Positions 44,769 through 54,005 of a stretch of 64,000 nucleotides of DNA are shown here, in pieces. The notes under the pieces are model-generated. The model was not told the DNA's origin. It made no database searches and saw only the letters and a list, made by a program, of their open reading frames with translations. Made by a program: the position numbers and the translations under genes. This stretch comes from Phycicoccus sp. Soil802 (GTDB taxonomy: Bacteria > Actinomycetota > Actinomycetes > Actinomycetales > Dermatophilaceae), in NCBI RefSeq assembly GCF_001429605.1, contig NZ_LMSS01000003.1, forward strand, positions 372,001 through 436,000. The letters are read 5' to 3'. The first letter of the stretch is position 1, and the number at the start of each line of letters is the position of its first letter.

Positions 44769-46304
44769 TCAAGGGGTGCTGGGCGCTACCTGAGAGTTGT
44801 CTGTGGGCAGCTCGACGATGAAGGTCGCGCCGCCACCGGCCGTCTGGGAGACCCCGATCCGGCCCCGGTGGGCGTTGACGACCGCCGCCGCGATGGCCAG
44901 CCCGAGCCCGTTCCCACCACCGGCTCCACGGACCCGGGACGGGTCGGCGCGGTAGAACCGCTCGAACACCTTGCGGGCCTTGTCCGGGTCCACCCCTGGG
45001 CCGTGGTCGCGCACCTCGAGCACGACGTGCTGGTCGGATTCCCTTGTGCCGACAGCGATTTCGAGAGGTGAGCCGGCAGGCGTGTGGTTGAGGGCGTTGG
45101 ACAGGAGGTTGGAGAGCAGCTGTCGAAGCCTGGCGTCGTCACCGGGGGCCACGGTGGGCCCGAGCGGGCCGGTCAGGCCCGACACGGTGATCTGTCGGGT
45201 GGGGTCGATGGCGCGGGCGTCCTGCGCCGCGTCGGCGGCGAGCACGGTCAGGTCGACGGGTGCGAAGCGCATCGGCCGCTGGTCATCGAGTCGCGCCAAC
45301 ATGAGCAGGTCCTCGACCAGTCCCCCCATCCGGGTCGCCTCACCCTCGATCCGGGTCATCGCGCTCGCGACATCCGTCGGCTCGCGCACGGCCCCCTGGC
45401 GGTAGAGCTCGGCGTAGCCCCGGACCGCGGCCAGGGGGGTGCGCAGCTCGTGGGAGGCGTCGGCGACGAACTGGCGCATCCGCTCCTCCGAGGCCTCGCG
45501 GGCGGCGAACGACTGCTCGATCTGGGCGAGCATCACGTTGAGCGACCGCGCCAGGGAGGTGACCTCGTCCTTGGCGGTGCGGGTCGGGATGCGGCGCCCG
45601 AGGTCGCCGTCGGCGATGGCCGCGGCGGTGTCCTCGATCTCGCGCAGCGGGCGGAAGGCGCGCTGCACGGCATACCACCCGCCGATCGCGCAGGCGGCGA
45701 GGACGGCGAGGCCGATGAGCAGCTCGACGAGGACCAGGCGACGCACGGTGTGGCTGACGCTCGACAGGGGCACGGCCACGATGAACGTCGCGGAGTCGTC
45801 TCGCAACCGACCGGCCACGGCCCGCCACTGTCCTGATCCGTCCTTCGTGCCGATGGTGAAGGCCTCAGGGGAGTCGACGCGGGCGTCGGTGAGCGGCAGC
45901 TTGTCGGGGACCCCGGGGCGGGCGCTGGCGCCGGTCGGGTCGATCTCGACGGCGGGGGTGCCATCCGTGGGGTAGAAGACCACGGCGTACCCGCTCGGCA
46001 GGCGGTTGCGGGTGGGCGCGCGCAACGTGTTGAGGGCCTGCTGCGCCACCGTCGGGTAGGCGCGCTGCAGGTCGCCGTCGACGCGGCCCATCAGGTCACG
46101 GCGCATCAGCGCCGCGGTGGCCGCGGCAGTGAGGGTGAGGGCCACCAGCAGGAGGACGAGCATCACGGCGACGAGGCGGACCCGCAACGGGAGCAGCTCC
46201 AGCTGTTCCTTGGCCCGGCCCGCGGCCACCCGGGCGCGGCCACTGGGCGCCGGCGCGGGGGCGGTCGGCGTCTCCGCGGGTGCGGGGCTCGGGGGAGCCG
46301 TCAT
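44769..46304 (-). CDS. Sensor histidine kinase (MprB-like)
   Basis: A 511-residue membrane kinase. TM1 is at ~40-66, an extracytoplasmic sensor of ~120 residues follows, and TM2 is near 190-212. A HAMP linker then leads to the phospho-acceptor His in FVADASHELRTPLAAVRGYAELY (around residue 285). The ATPase has the N box LLSNLLSNALNHTPAGSP, G1 DHGPGVDP and G2 GGGNGLGLAI. It starts directly after the response-regulator stop. With the HtrA gene it forms an envelope-stress-sensing module. Confidence 0.94.
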   Translation of the reverse strand: MTAPPSPAPAETPTAPAPAPSGRARVAAGRAKEQLELLPLRVRLVAVMLVLLLVALTLTAAATAALMRRDLMGRVDGDLQRAYPTVAQQALNTLRAPTRNRLPSGYAVVFYPTDGTPAVEIDPTGASARPGVPDKLPLTDARVDSPEAFTIGTKDGSGQWRAVAGRLRDDSATFIVAVPLSSVSHTVRRLVLVELLIGLAVLAACAIGGWYAVQRAFRPLREIEDTAAAIADGDLGRRIPTRTAKDEVTSLARSLNVMLAQIEQSFAAREASEERMRQFVADASHELRTPLAAVRGYAELYRQGAVREPTDVASAMTRIEGEATRMGGLVEDLLMLARLDDQRPMRFAPVDLTVLAADAAQDARAIDPTRQITVSGLTGPLGPTVAPGDDARLRQLLSNLLSNALNHTPAGSPLEIAVGTRESDQHVVLEVRDHGPGVDPDKARKVFERFYRADPSRVRGAGGGNGLGLAIAAAVVNAHRGRIGVSQTAGGGATFIVELPTDNSQVAPSTP

Positions 46305-47012
46305 CTACGCCTCCGGTGGCTTGCGCAGCACGTAGCCGACGCCGCGCTTGGTGTGGATCAGCGGCGGCACCCCGTCGAGGTCGATCTTGCGCCGCAGGTA
46401 GGAGATGTAGGACTCGACGATGCCGCTCTCGCCGCGGAAGTCGTAGTCCCACACGTGGTCGAGGATCTGGCTCTTCGACAGCACGCGGTTGGGGTTGAGC
46501 ATGAGGTAGCGCAGGAGCTTGAACTCGGTGGGGGACACGTCGATCGAGCGGCCGCCGCGGCTCACCTCGTGGGAGTCCTCGTCGAGCTCGAGGTCCTCGA
46601 ACCGCAGCGAGCTGGCGTCATCGACCTCGCCCCTGGTGCGGCGCAGGACGGCGCGGATCCGTGCGACCACCTCCTCGAGGCTGAACGGCTTGGTGACGTA
46701 GTCGTCACCGCCGACCGTCAGGCCCTTGATCTTGTCGTCGACCGAGTCACGGGCGGTCACGAACACGATCGGCAGCTGGCGCCCGGTGTCGCGCAGCTTG
46801 CGGGTCACGGTGAAGCCGTCCATGTCCGGCAGCATCACGTCCAGGACGACGAGGTCCGGCTCGTGGGCGGTGGCGAGGTGGAGGGCGGTGGCGCCGTCGG
46901 CGGCGACGTGCACCTCGAATCCCGCGAACCGCAGGGAGGTGGCGAGGAGCTCACGGATGTTGGGCTCGTCCTCGACGACGAGGAGCCGGGCCTCGGGTTG
47001 GGCAGTGGTCAC
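46305..47012 (-). CDS. OmpR-family response regulator (MprA-like)
   Basis: A 235-residue regulator. The receiver has acidic pocket VVEDEPN, phospho-acceptor Asp58 in LVVLDVMLPDMDG, the switch Thr in FVTARDS and Lys in YVTKPFS. The C-terminal winged helix has SPTEFKLLRYLMLNPNRVLSKSQILDHVWDYDFRGESGIVESYISYLRRKID. First gene of the RR-HK-HtrA operon. CTCAGGC sequences in its upstream region resemble the CTCAGGGT repeats before the ABC exporter at 26928, so that exporter may be a target. Confidence 0.95.
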   Translation of the reverse strand: MTTAQPEARLLVVEDEPNIRELLATSLRFAGFEVHVAADGATALHLATAHEPDLVVLDVMLPDMDGFTVTRKLRDTGRQLPIVFVTARDSVDDKIKGLTVGGDDYVTKPFSLEEVVARIRAVLRRTRGEVDDASSLRFEDLELDEDSHEVSRGGRSIDVSPTEFKLLRYLMLNPNRVLSKSQILDHVWDYDFRGESGIVESYISYLRRKIDLDGVPPLIHTKRGVGYVLRKPPEA

Positions 47013-47053
47013 GGCACCCAGTCTCGGGCCTGAGTCTGGGAGTTGTCTGTATG

Positions 47054-47074
47054 CCGCCTGAGAGAGTCAGGCGG
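47054..47074 (-). terminator. Hairpin at the 3' end of the XPB gene
   Basis: CCGCCTGA and TCAGGCGG form a perfect 8-bp stem with a GAGAG loop, overlapping the XPB stop codon and lying just upstream of the response-regulator promoter. Confidence 0.45.
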
Positions 47075-48713
47075 TGGCGTCCACGTCGTCGGCGTCGACG
47101 ATGCGGTAGGCGTAGCCCTGCTCGGCCAGGAACCGCTGGCGGTGCGCGGCGAACTCGGCGTCGACGGTGTCGCGCGACACGACCGTGTAGAAGTGCGCGG
47201 TGCGACCGTCACCCTTGGGCCGCAGTACCCGGCCGAGCCGTTGCGCCTCCTCCTGTCGCGAGCCGAAGGTGCCGGACACCTGGATCGCCACACTCGCCTC
47301 CGGGAGGTCGATCGAGAAGTTGGCGACCTTCGACACGACGAGCAGGCTGATCTCGCCGACCCGGAAGGCCTGGAAGAGCTTCTGTCGCTGGGACACCGGC
47401 GTCTCGCCGGTGATGACGTCGGCGTCCAGCCGCTCCGACAGCTCGGCGAGCTGGTCGAGGTACTGGCCGATGACGAGCGTCGGCTCGCCGCGGTGCTGCG
47501 CCACGATCCGTTCGACCACGGGGATCTTGACCGGGCTGCACGAGGACAGCCGGTAGCGGTCCTCCGGCTCGGCCACGGCATACGCGAGGCGCTCGCTGTC
47601 GGGGAGCGTCACGCGCACCTCGACGCAGTCGGCCGGCGCGATGTAGCCCTGCGCCTCGATGTCCTTCCACGGGGCGTCGTAGCGCTTCGGGCCGATCAGC
47701 GAGAACACGTCGGCCTCGCGGCCGTCCTCGCGCACGAGCGTGGCGGTGAGACCGAGGCGCCGACGGGCCTGCAGGTCGGCGGTCATCCGGAAGATCGGCG
47801 CGGGGAGCAGGTGCACCTCGTCGTAGATGATCAGGCCCCAGTCGCGGGCGTCGAGCAGGTCGAGGTGGGTGTAGACGCCCTTCCGACGGGTGGTCAGCAC
47901 CTGGTAGGTCGCGATCGTGACCGGCCGGATCTCCTTGCGGGCACCGGAGTACTCGCCGATCTCGTCGTCGGTGAGGCTGGTCCGCTTGAGCAGCTCGTCG
48001 CGCCACTGCCGGGCCGACACGGTGTTGGTGACGAGGATCAGCGTCGTCGCCTTGGCCACCGCCATCGCGCCCGCGCCGACCAGGGTCTTGCCGGCGCCAC
48101 AGGGCAGCACGACGACCCCGGAGCCGCCGTGCCAGAAGCCGTCGACGGCCTGCTGCTGGTAGGGACGCAGCGACCAGTCGGCGTTGTCGAGCCCGATGGG
48201 GTGGGCCTCGCCGTCGACGTAGCCCGCCTCGTCCTCGGCCGGCCAGCCGACCTTCAGCAGCTCCTGCTTGAGGTGACCTCGCTCCGAGGGGTGCACCGCC
48301 ACGCGGTCGTCGTCGATCCGATCACCGATGAGCGGCTTGATCTTCTTGTGCCGCAACACTTCCTCGAGCACCGGCCGATCGGTCGTGCGCAGGACCAGGC
48401 CGTGGTCGGGGTCCTTCTCGAGGGTCAGCCGACCGTAGCGATCCATCGTGTCGGCGACGTCGACGAGCAGGGCGTGCGGCACGGCATACCGGCTGTAGGT
48501 GATCAGGGCGTTGACCACCTGCTCGGCGTCGTGGCCCGCGGCCCGTGCGTTCCAGAGGCCCAGCGGCGTGACCCGGTAGGTGTGGATGTGCTCCGGCGCG
48601 CGCTCGAGCTCGGCGAACGGTGCGATCGCCCGCCGCGCCTCCTCGGCGTTCGGGTGGTCGACCTCCAGCAGCAGCGTCTTGTCGCTCTGGACGATCAGCG
48701 GGCCATCAGGCAC
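47067..48713 (-). CDS. Bacterial XPB/ERCC3-family DNA helicase
   Basis: A 548-residue SF2 3'-5' helicase. An N-terminal helicase-associated domain (DGPLIVQSDKTLLLEVDHPNAEEARRAI) precedes the core. It has Walker A LPCGAGKT, motif II IIYDEVHLLP, motif III LTATLVREDGRE, and motif VI-type QRLGRVLRPKGDGR. It corresponds to Rv0861c of M. tuberculosis. It is probably involved in DNA repair or transcription-coupled processes, although bacterial roles are not settled. The partner-like protein at 50572-52908 is close by. Confidence 0.95.
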   Translation of the reverse strand: MPDGPLIVQSDKTLLLEVDHPNAEEARRAIAPFAELERAPEHIHTYRVTPLGLWNARAAGHDAEQVVNALITYSRYAVPHALLVDVADTMDRYGRLTLEKDPDHGLVLRTTDRPVLEEVLRHKKIKPLIGDRIDDDRVAVHPSERGHLKQELLKVGWPAEDEAGYVDGEAHPIGLDNADWSLRPYQQQAVDGFWHGGSGVVVLPCGAGKTLVGAGAMAVAKATTLILVTNTVSARQWRDELLKRTSLTDDEIGEYSGARKEIRPVTIATYQVLTTRRKGVYTHLDLLDARDWGLIIYDEVHLLPAPIFRMTADLQARRRLGLTATLVREDGREADVFSLIGPKRYDAPWKDIEAQGYIAPADCVEVRVTLPDSERLAYAVAEPEDRYRLSSCSPVKIPVVERIVAQHRGEPTLVIGQYLDQLAELSERLDADVITGETPVSQRQKLFQAFRVGEISLLVVSKVANFSIDLPEASVAIQVSGTFGSRQEEAQRLGRVLRPKGDGRTAHFYTVVSRDTVDAEFAAHRQRFLAEQGYAYRIVDADDVDATA

Positions 48714-48716
48714 CGG

Positions 48717-49502
48717 CTAGTACCCGGAGTTGAAGTTGGAGGTGGAGCTCGTCGTGGCGGCCAGGGCGATGACGGCGATGACGATCACGATGACGAGCAC
48801 CAGGCCGGCCACCAGGGCGATCCAGCCCCATCGGGTGTACTTCGCCGACTCGGCGGGCTGGTCCTTCTTGGTCGCTGCCACGATCGCGAAGACCAGGGCG
48901 ACGATGCCGAAACCGCAGCCGAAGGTGGTCAGGCCGGAGACGACCAGCAGCGCGATGGTGTTGCCGCTCATCGACTGGGGCGCGGCATACGTCGGCTGTC
49001 CGTAGCCGGGGGCGCCGTAGACCGGGCCGCCGTAGCCGGGCCCGGTGCCGTAGCCCTGCGCACCCTGACCCGCAGCGCCGTAGCCCTGGGCGCCGTAACC
49101 CTGCTGGACCTGGCCCTGGGTGGGGTACTGCGGCTGCCCGTAGGGGTTCTGCGGTGCTGCGCCGGGGGCGCTCCCGTAGGGGTTCTGCGCAGGGGGAGGG
49201 GGCGGTGGCGCACCCGCGCCGGTGGACGGCGCGCCATAGGGGTTCTGCGGTGAGCTGGCCGGCGGACCGTAGGACGGCTGGCCACTGGCAGCGCCGGGGT
49301 GGGCCGAGGGCGTCGGCGGGGGGCTCGCGGGGGCGGGCGGCACCGGCGGGACGGCCTGGGTCTGGTCGGTGTCGATGGCCGCGGTCTGGTCGAAGGAGTC
49401 GCCGGAGTCCGAGCTGCCCTCGTCGCTGGGCGCCGTGGGGTCGCTGGGCGCCGTGGGGTCGCGGTACTCCGGGGTCTCGTCGCTGCGAGGTGTGTCGCTC
49501 AT
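48717..49502 (-). CDS. DUF4190-type membrane protein with Pro/Gly/Tyr-rich N-terminus
   Basis: A 261-residue protein from ATG 49502 (GAAGGGA upstream). The first ~170 residues are low complexity: acidic/Ser-rich, then Pro-rich, then repeated NPYG, GYGAQGYG and GPGYGGPVYG units. Two membrane helices follow (TIALLVVSGLTTFGCGFGIVALVFAIVAA and WIALVAGLVLVIVIVIAVIALAA) with a short charged loop between, the DUF4190 pattern. The tail is disordered (STSNFNSGY). The Tyr/Gly repeats suggest a phase-separating or adaptor region, but no function is known. Stops 3 bp before the XPB gene starts. Confidence 0.85.
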   Translation of the reverse strand: MSDTPRSDETPEYRDPTAPSDPTAPSDEGSSDSGDSFDQTAAIDTDQTQAVPPVPPAPASPPPTPSAHPGAASGQPSYGPPASSPQNPYGAPSTGAGAPPPPPPAQNPYGSAPGAAPQNPYGQPQYPTQGQVQQGYGAQGYGAAGQGAQGYGTGPGYGGPVYGAPGYGQPTYAAPQSMSGNTIALLVVSGLTTFGCGFGIVALVFAIVAATKKDQPAESAKYTRWGWIALVAGLVLVIVIVIAVIALAATTSSTSNFNSGY

Positions 49503-49596
49503 CGTGCGTCCCTTCGGCGTCGTGCGGTTCGGGTGCAAATCTAACCCCCCGCAGCACGGGTGAAGACCGGGAGCCCGGGAATGGCAGGATCAGGGG

Positions 49597-50535
49597 GTGA
49601 GCATCGGACTTCCCCAGCGCGAGCCGAACCCGGAGCTGCCGGACCGGGTGACCATCTACGAGGTCGGTCCGCGCGACGGCCTCCAGAACGAGAAGTCCGT
49701 CGTGCCGGCCGCGGTGAAGGCAGAGTTCATCCGTCGCCTGGCCGCCGCGGGCCTCGAGACGATCGAGACCACCTCCTTCGTCCCGCCGACCTGGGTGCCG
49801 CAGCTCGCCGACGCCCGTGAGGTGCTCGAAGAGCTCGGTGAGCTCGGCCGGGGACCCCGCCGTCCGGTGCTGGTGCCCAACGAGCGCGGCCTCGACGACG
49901 CGCTCGCGGCCGGTGTGGGGGCGGTCGCCATCTTCGGCAGCGCGACCGAGACCTTCGCCCGCAAGAACCTCAACCGCACCGTGGACGAGTCGGTCGAGAT
50001 GTTCGCCCCGGTCGTGGCGCGCGCCAAGGACGCCGGACTGTGGGTGCGGGCCTATGTCTCCATGTGCTTCGGCGACCCGTGGGAGGGGCCGGTGCCGGTC
50101 GACCAGGTCGTCTCGGTCTCGCAGCGGCTGATGGACCTCGGCGCCGACCAGCTCTCGCTCGGCGACACCATCGGCACCGGCACCACCGGGCACGTGAGCC
50201 GGCTGCTCGACGCCCTCGACGCGCGGGGGATCGGCGCCGACCGCATCGGCGTGCACTTCCACGACACCTACGGCCAGGCGCTCGCGAACACCATGACCGC
50301 GCTGCGCCACGGCGTCACCGTCGTCGATGCCTCCACCGGGGGCCTCGGCGGCTGCCCGTACGCCAAGAGCGCCACCGGCAACCTCGCCACCGAGGACCTC
50401 GTCTGGGCACTCGACGGCGCCGGCGTGGAGACCGGTGTCGACCTGGCCCAGCTGGTGGAGACGAGCGTGTGGATGGCCGGCCACCTGGGCCGCCCATCGC
50501 CCTCTGGGGTCGTCCGGGCCCTCGCCGGCGGCTGA
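49597..50535 (+). CDS. Hydroxymethylglutaryl-CoA lyase
   Basis: A 312-residue TIM-barrel lyase cleaving HMG-CoA to acetyl-CoA and acetoacetate in leucine degradation. The motifs are EVGPRDGLQNEK (catalytic Arg/Asp), TTSFVPPTWVPQLAD, metal-binding HFHDTYGQALAN and the catalytic-cysteine loop GLGGCPYAKSATGN. GTG 49597 start. It stands alone between DNA-processing genes, without other leucine-catabolism genes nearby. Confidence 0.94.
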   Translation: MSIGLPQREPNPELPDRVTIYEVGPRDGLQNEKSVVPAAVKAEFIRRLAAAGLETIETTSFVPPTWVPQLADAREVLEELGELGRGPRRPVLVPNERGLDDALAAGVGAVAIFGSATETFARKNLNRTVDESVEMFAPVVARAKDAGLWVRAYVSMCFGDPWEGPVPVDQVVSVSQRLMDLGADQLSLGDTIGTGTTGHVSRLLDALDARGIGADRIGVHFHDTYGQALANTMTALRHGVTVVDASTGGLGGCPYAKSATGNLATEDLVWALDGAGVETGVDLAQLVETSVWMAGHLGRPSPSGVVRALAGG

Positions 50536-50571
50536 CCCGTCGTGCCACCGGGCGCTTGACCCGGCGGTGGG

Positions 50572-52908
50572 TCAGCCCTGGACTGCGCCGGTGACGCGGT
50601 GGATCGAGAGCGTGCGGGTGGCCCCGTCGGCTGTGCCGTGCACCCGGCCGCCCTCCACCCGGTCGGGGTAGAAGAGGATCCGCTGGGTGCGGCCGTCCGC
50701 GTCGGAGTAGCCGATCCAGACCGCCTGGCGGTCCGCAGCCGCGTCACGCAGCACGGCGAGGGTCGTGGTCGGGTCGGTGCTCGGGAGGCTGGGTCCGGGT
50801 CGGCTCGCGACCTGCTCGCGCTGGTATGCCGCGGCCTCCTCGCCCGCGCGCAGCGCACCGACCATCGTCGTGACCAGCTCGTCGTCGACCTTCTGGGCCG
50901 TCACGGGGGTGGGGCGTCGCTGCAGCGGCGTGCGGTGGGCCCCGGTCGTGGGCACGATGATCCCGCCGTCGGGCGTCTCCGCGGCGGGCGCGAAACCGTT
51001 CTCCCGCAAGAACTCCAGCACCGTCTCGGCCGCGACGGGTGAGACCAGGATCGTCGGCGCGATGCTGCGCAGCTGGAGGGGCGACAGCTCGCGGTCGGCG
51101 ACCATCGCGCCGAGGGTGGCCTCGTCGTCACACCGGATGTAGGCCCGCATGGCCCCGACACGGGCCTGCCCGTGGCGGCGCGCGACGTCGCGGATGAGGT
51201 AGTCGAGCGGCTGGGGAATCGGGGTGTGGCTGGCGTCGCCGAGCGCGCCCAGGACCTGGTCGACCGACCACCCGGCGTCGAGACCCCGGCGCACGGAGTC
51301 CTGGCTGAACCGGTAGACGGTGGCCCCGCCGCGCGACTCCACGTCGGCGACCAGCCGCATGAAGGTGGCGAGCCCGCCGGCCAGGGGACCGGGCGCGATG
51401 GCGGTCAGGTCGGCCTGGAGCAGCACGTGCTCGACGGGTTCGGGGAGGTGGGGCTGCATGGCCGCGGCGAGGTCGGCGTCGGACCGGCCGTCGAGCAGGG
51501 CCCGGCCGGCGCTCGAGATCGCGCCGCGACCGGTCACCCCCAACCACTCCGCCTCGCCCAGGACGGCGGCGACGACGACGTCGAGGCTCGAGGGCACCCG
51601 GCGCGGCCGGTGCCAGCCGAGCGCGGTCGCGACGCTCGCGCGGTCGGGGGACAGGCCCGGCGCGGCCGCGGCCAGCTGGTCGATGACGTCCTTGCGCAGG
51701 CCACGGGCGGGCGGCCAGTGCGCGTCGGGGCCGAGGGCGTTGACCGTGCCCGAGGCGCCTGCGGGAGTCGTGCCGACGAGGTGGGGGGCGCGGGTGGTGA
51801 GCAGCCAGGCCTGCGCGAGCACCGCCCACCGCTGGTGGCCCGGGTGTTGCTGCCACTCGTCGTAGGCGGGCGTCGGCGCCCACGACGGGTCGAGCGAGCC
51901 GTCGTCGGCAAGGAGGCCCGCGGCATACGTGAGCTCGGCGACGAACGCGGCGCGCGCCTCGTCGACGTCGAGCACCGAGGCCAGCCGCTTGAGGTCGCGG
52001 ACGGCGAGCCCCCCGGACCGCAGGACGCGCGGTGGCCGCAGACCCCACTCGGCGGCCAGCTCGTCGACCAGCGCGAGGAGGTCGGTGACCTGCTGTCCGG
52101 CCGCCGCGTCGACCTCGGACTCCTCGCGCAGGGCTCCCTCGAGGAGGGGCGGGTGCAGGGCCGGCGCGGCGTGGCTGTGCCCCTGTCGCAGGGCGAGCGC
52201 GACCTCGCGCGGCAGCACGAGCTGGTCGGCGCCGGGCGCGAAGACGAGGTGCTGCTCGAGCAGCCAGCGGGCCCCGGTGGCCACGCGGTCCGGGGTCCCC
52301 GGAGGCAGCACGGCGAGCGGGGGTCCCCAGGTCAGGCGGTCGAGGATGGCGCGGGCGGCCGGCGGCGCCTCCTCGAGCAGGGCGGCCACGGACTCCGGGG
52401 CCGGCACCTCGACGAAGCTGTCGGCGGCGCGGGGACCGAGTCCGGCGGGGTGGGGCAGGACCTCGGAGACGGTGCGGGCGACGCGCAGGCCCTCGGGGCT
52501 GCGCCACAGCAGGGCGAGGGTCCACAGGTCGTCGAGCACCGGCTCGACCTCGGCGGCCTCGACCGCGAGCAGCACACCGACCGCCGCGGGGTCGACCGGT
52601 GAGGAGGTGGCCAGGGCCGCCTCGAGGACCTGCAGGTGGGCCAGGTCGAGCGAGTCGACCGCCCGCTGGACGCTGGCCCGGGTGCTGGCCCTGGCCGCCA
52701 GGGACGACAGGTCGGCCGGCGCGGGTCGGGCCAGGTCCTGGCGCCGGCGCAGCAGCTCGGCGAGCTGGTCGTCGGTCCGCTCGCGCACGTCGTCGGCCAT
52801 CGACCGGGCCGTCGAGGTCGTCGCGACCGACCGGGCGGACCGCGCGGCGGAGGACCCCGAGCCCGTCGCGGAACCGGTCGTTCGACGGGGGGAGGAGATG
52901 GCGGCCAC
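50572..52908 (-). CDS. Helicase-associated (XPB N-terminal-like) protein with WYL-like C-terminus
   Basis: A 778-residue protein that corresponds to mycobacterial Rv0862c, the neighbour of the XPB gene. Winged-helix-like repeats occupy the N-terminal half (DDQLAELLRRRQDLARPAPADLSSLAARAS ...). The middle has LLQADLTAIAPGPLAGGLATFMRLVADVESRGGATVYRFSQDSVRRGLDAG, the helicase C-terminal-associated domain. The end (AVWIGYSDADGRTQRILFYPDRVEGGRVHGTADGATRTLSIHRV) looks like a WYL ligand/nucleic-acid-binding module. There is no Walker motif, so it is not itself a helicase. Start is uncertain: GTG 52908 or ATG 52800; neither has a good ribosome site. Confidence 0.85.
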   Translation of the reverse strand: MAAISSPRRTTGSATGSGSSAARSARSVATTSTARSMADDVRERTDDQLAELLRRRQDLARPAPADLSSLAARASTRASVQRAVDSLDLAHLQVLEAALATSSPVDPAAVGVLLAVEAAEVEPVLDDLWTLALLWRSPEGLRVARTVSEVLPHPAGLGPRAADSFVEVPAPESVAALLEEAPPAARAILDRLTWGPPLAVLPPGTPDRVATGARWLLEQHLVFAPGADQLVLPREVALALRQGHSHAAPALHPPLLEGALREESEVDAAAGQQVTDLLALVDELAAEWGLRPPRVLRSGGLAVRDLKRLASVLDVDEARAAFVAELTYAAGLLADDGSLDPSWAPTPAYDEWQQHPGHQRWAVLAQAWLLTTRAPHLVGTTPAGASGTVNALGPDAHWPPARGLRKDVIDQLAAAAPGLSPDRASVATALGWHRPRRVPSSLDVVVAAVLGEAEWLGVTGRGAISSAGRALLDGRSDADLAAAMQPHLPEPVEHVLLQADLTAIAPGPLAGGLATFMRLVADVESRGGATVYRFSQDSVRRGLDAGWSVDQVLGALGDASHTPIPQPLDYLIRDVARRHGQARVGAMRAYIRCDDEATLGAMVADRELSPLQLRSIAPTILVSPVAAETVLEFLRENGFAPAAETPDGGIIVPTTGAHRTPLQRRPTPVTAQKVDDELVTTMVGALRAGEEAAAYQREQVASRPGPSLPSTDPTTTLAVLRDAAADRQAVWIGYSDADGRTQRILFYPDRVEGGRVHGTADGATRTLSIHRVTGAVQG

Positions 52909-53010
52909 CGCACCACGGTAGTCGCCTCGGCCGGGCGGTCAGACTCTCAGCCATTTCCCATGCCACGCACAGGCTCGTCACCCACACTGGGGTGAACGAG
53001 AGGAGGCGCC

Positions 53011-53922
53011 ATGTCGGAGCCCACCGGACCCGCCAGGCCCCGCAGCACCAAGGGGTCGGCGAAGACGAGCCAGGACCCGTCGGCCGGGGAGCCCCAGGCC
53101 GACGCCCCACAGGCAGCCGACCCGCAGGCCACCGCACCGCAACCCGCGACACCGGCTCCCACCCAGCCACTGCCCGCAGCGGCCGCCTCCGGGCCAGCCG
53201 TGTCCGAGGCCGCCCCGGCCGGGCCTTCGCCCGCCGGTCCGCCGAGCGGCCCGCCGAGTGGCCTGCCGCCGGCCGGACCTCCCGGAGGCCCGTTCGGACC
53301 CGCCACCGGTGGCCCAGGGGGGCCGCCGCCGAAGGGCCCCGGGCTCTGGCGCCAGGCGACCTCGACGACTGGCGGCCTGATCGCCGTGGTGGTCGCCGCC
53401 GCGCTCGCCACCTTGCTGGTGCTGGGCACTGTCGCGACCGTCGGTTTCGTCGCGGTGCGGGCCGCACACCACGACGGCAGCGACCGGGTCGAGCGCATCC
53501 GGGAGGACGGCCGACAGGGCCTTCCGCCCGGCCAGCAGCGCAAGCTCGACCGCATGCCGCAAGGGCCCGAGATGCCACGTCGCCAGGGCGGCGGGCTCGG
53601 CGACGGACTCGATGAGGACCAGGGCGACGGCATGGGCGGGCTGATGCGCGGGGCGATGGGGCTCGGCAACGTCCAGCACGGCGAGTTCACCGTGCAGCAG
53701 GACGGCAAGGCTGTCGTCATGACGGTCCAGCGCGGCACGGTCACGAAGTCCAGCGCCACCTCCGTCACGGTCAAGAGCGACGACGCGTTCACCGCGACCT
53801 ACGTCATCGGCGACGACACCCGCACCAGGAAGGGTGCCCCGGCCGTCGGTGACTCCGTGCTCGTCGTCGCCGAGAAGACCGGCGCCAAGGCGGTCCTCAT
53901 CGCGACGACCCGCAAGGGCTGA
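53011..53922 (+). CDS. Pro/Ala-rich single-pass membrane protein
   Basis: A 303-residue protein. ATG 53011 has a strong GAGGAGG upstream. Residues 1-~115 are Pro/Ala/Gly-rich and disordered (repeated PPSGPPSG and PGGPF units). One membrane helix follows (GGLIAVVVAAALATLLVLGTVATVGFVAV). A Gly/Arg-rich acidic linker leads to a small beta domain (EFTVQQDGKAVVMTVQRGTVTKSSATSVTVKSDDAFTATYVIGDDTRTRKG) of DUF5666/OB-like character, predicted outside the membrane. Function unknown. Confidence 0.8.
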   Translation: MSEPTGPARPRSTKGSAKTSQDPSAGEPQADAPQAADPQATAPQPATPAPTQPLPAAAASGPAVSEAAPAGPSPAGPPSGPPSGLPPAGPPGGPFGPATGGPGGPPPKGPGLWRQATSTTGGLIAVVVAAALATLLVLGTVATVGFVAVRAAHHDGSDRVERIREDGRQGLPPGQQRKLDRMPQGPEMPRRQGGGLGDGLDEDQGDGMGGLMRGAMGLGNVQHGEFTVQQDGKAVVMTVQRGTVTKSSATSVTVKSDDAFTATYVIGDDTRTRKGAPAVGDSVLVVAEKTGAKAVLIATTRKG

Positions 53923-54005
53923 CGACCTCCGCGCTGTTCGCCGACGACTGACCGGTGCCTCCCGGCGAGCCGTCGGCAGGCCGGGGGGAGTCTCGTGGCA
54001 CTAGC

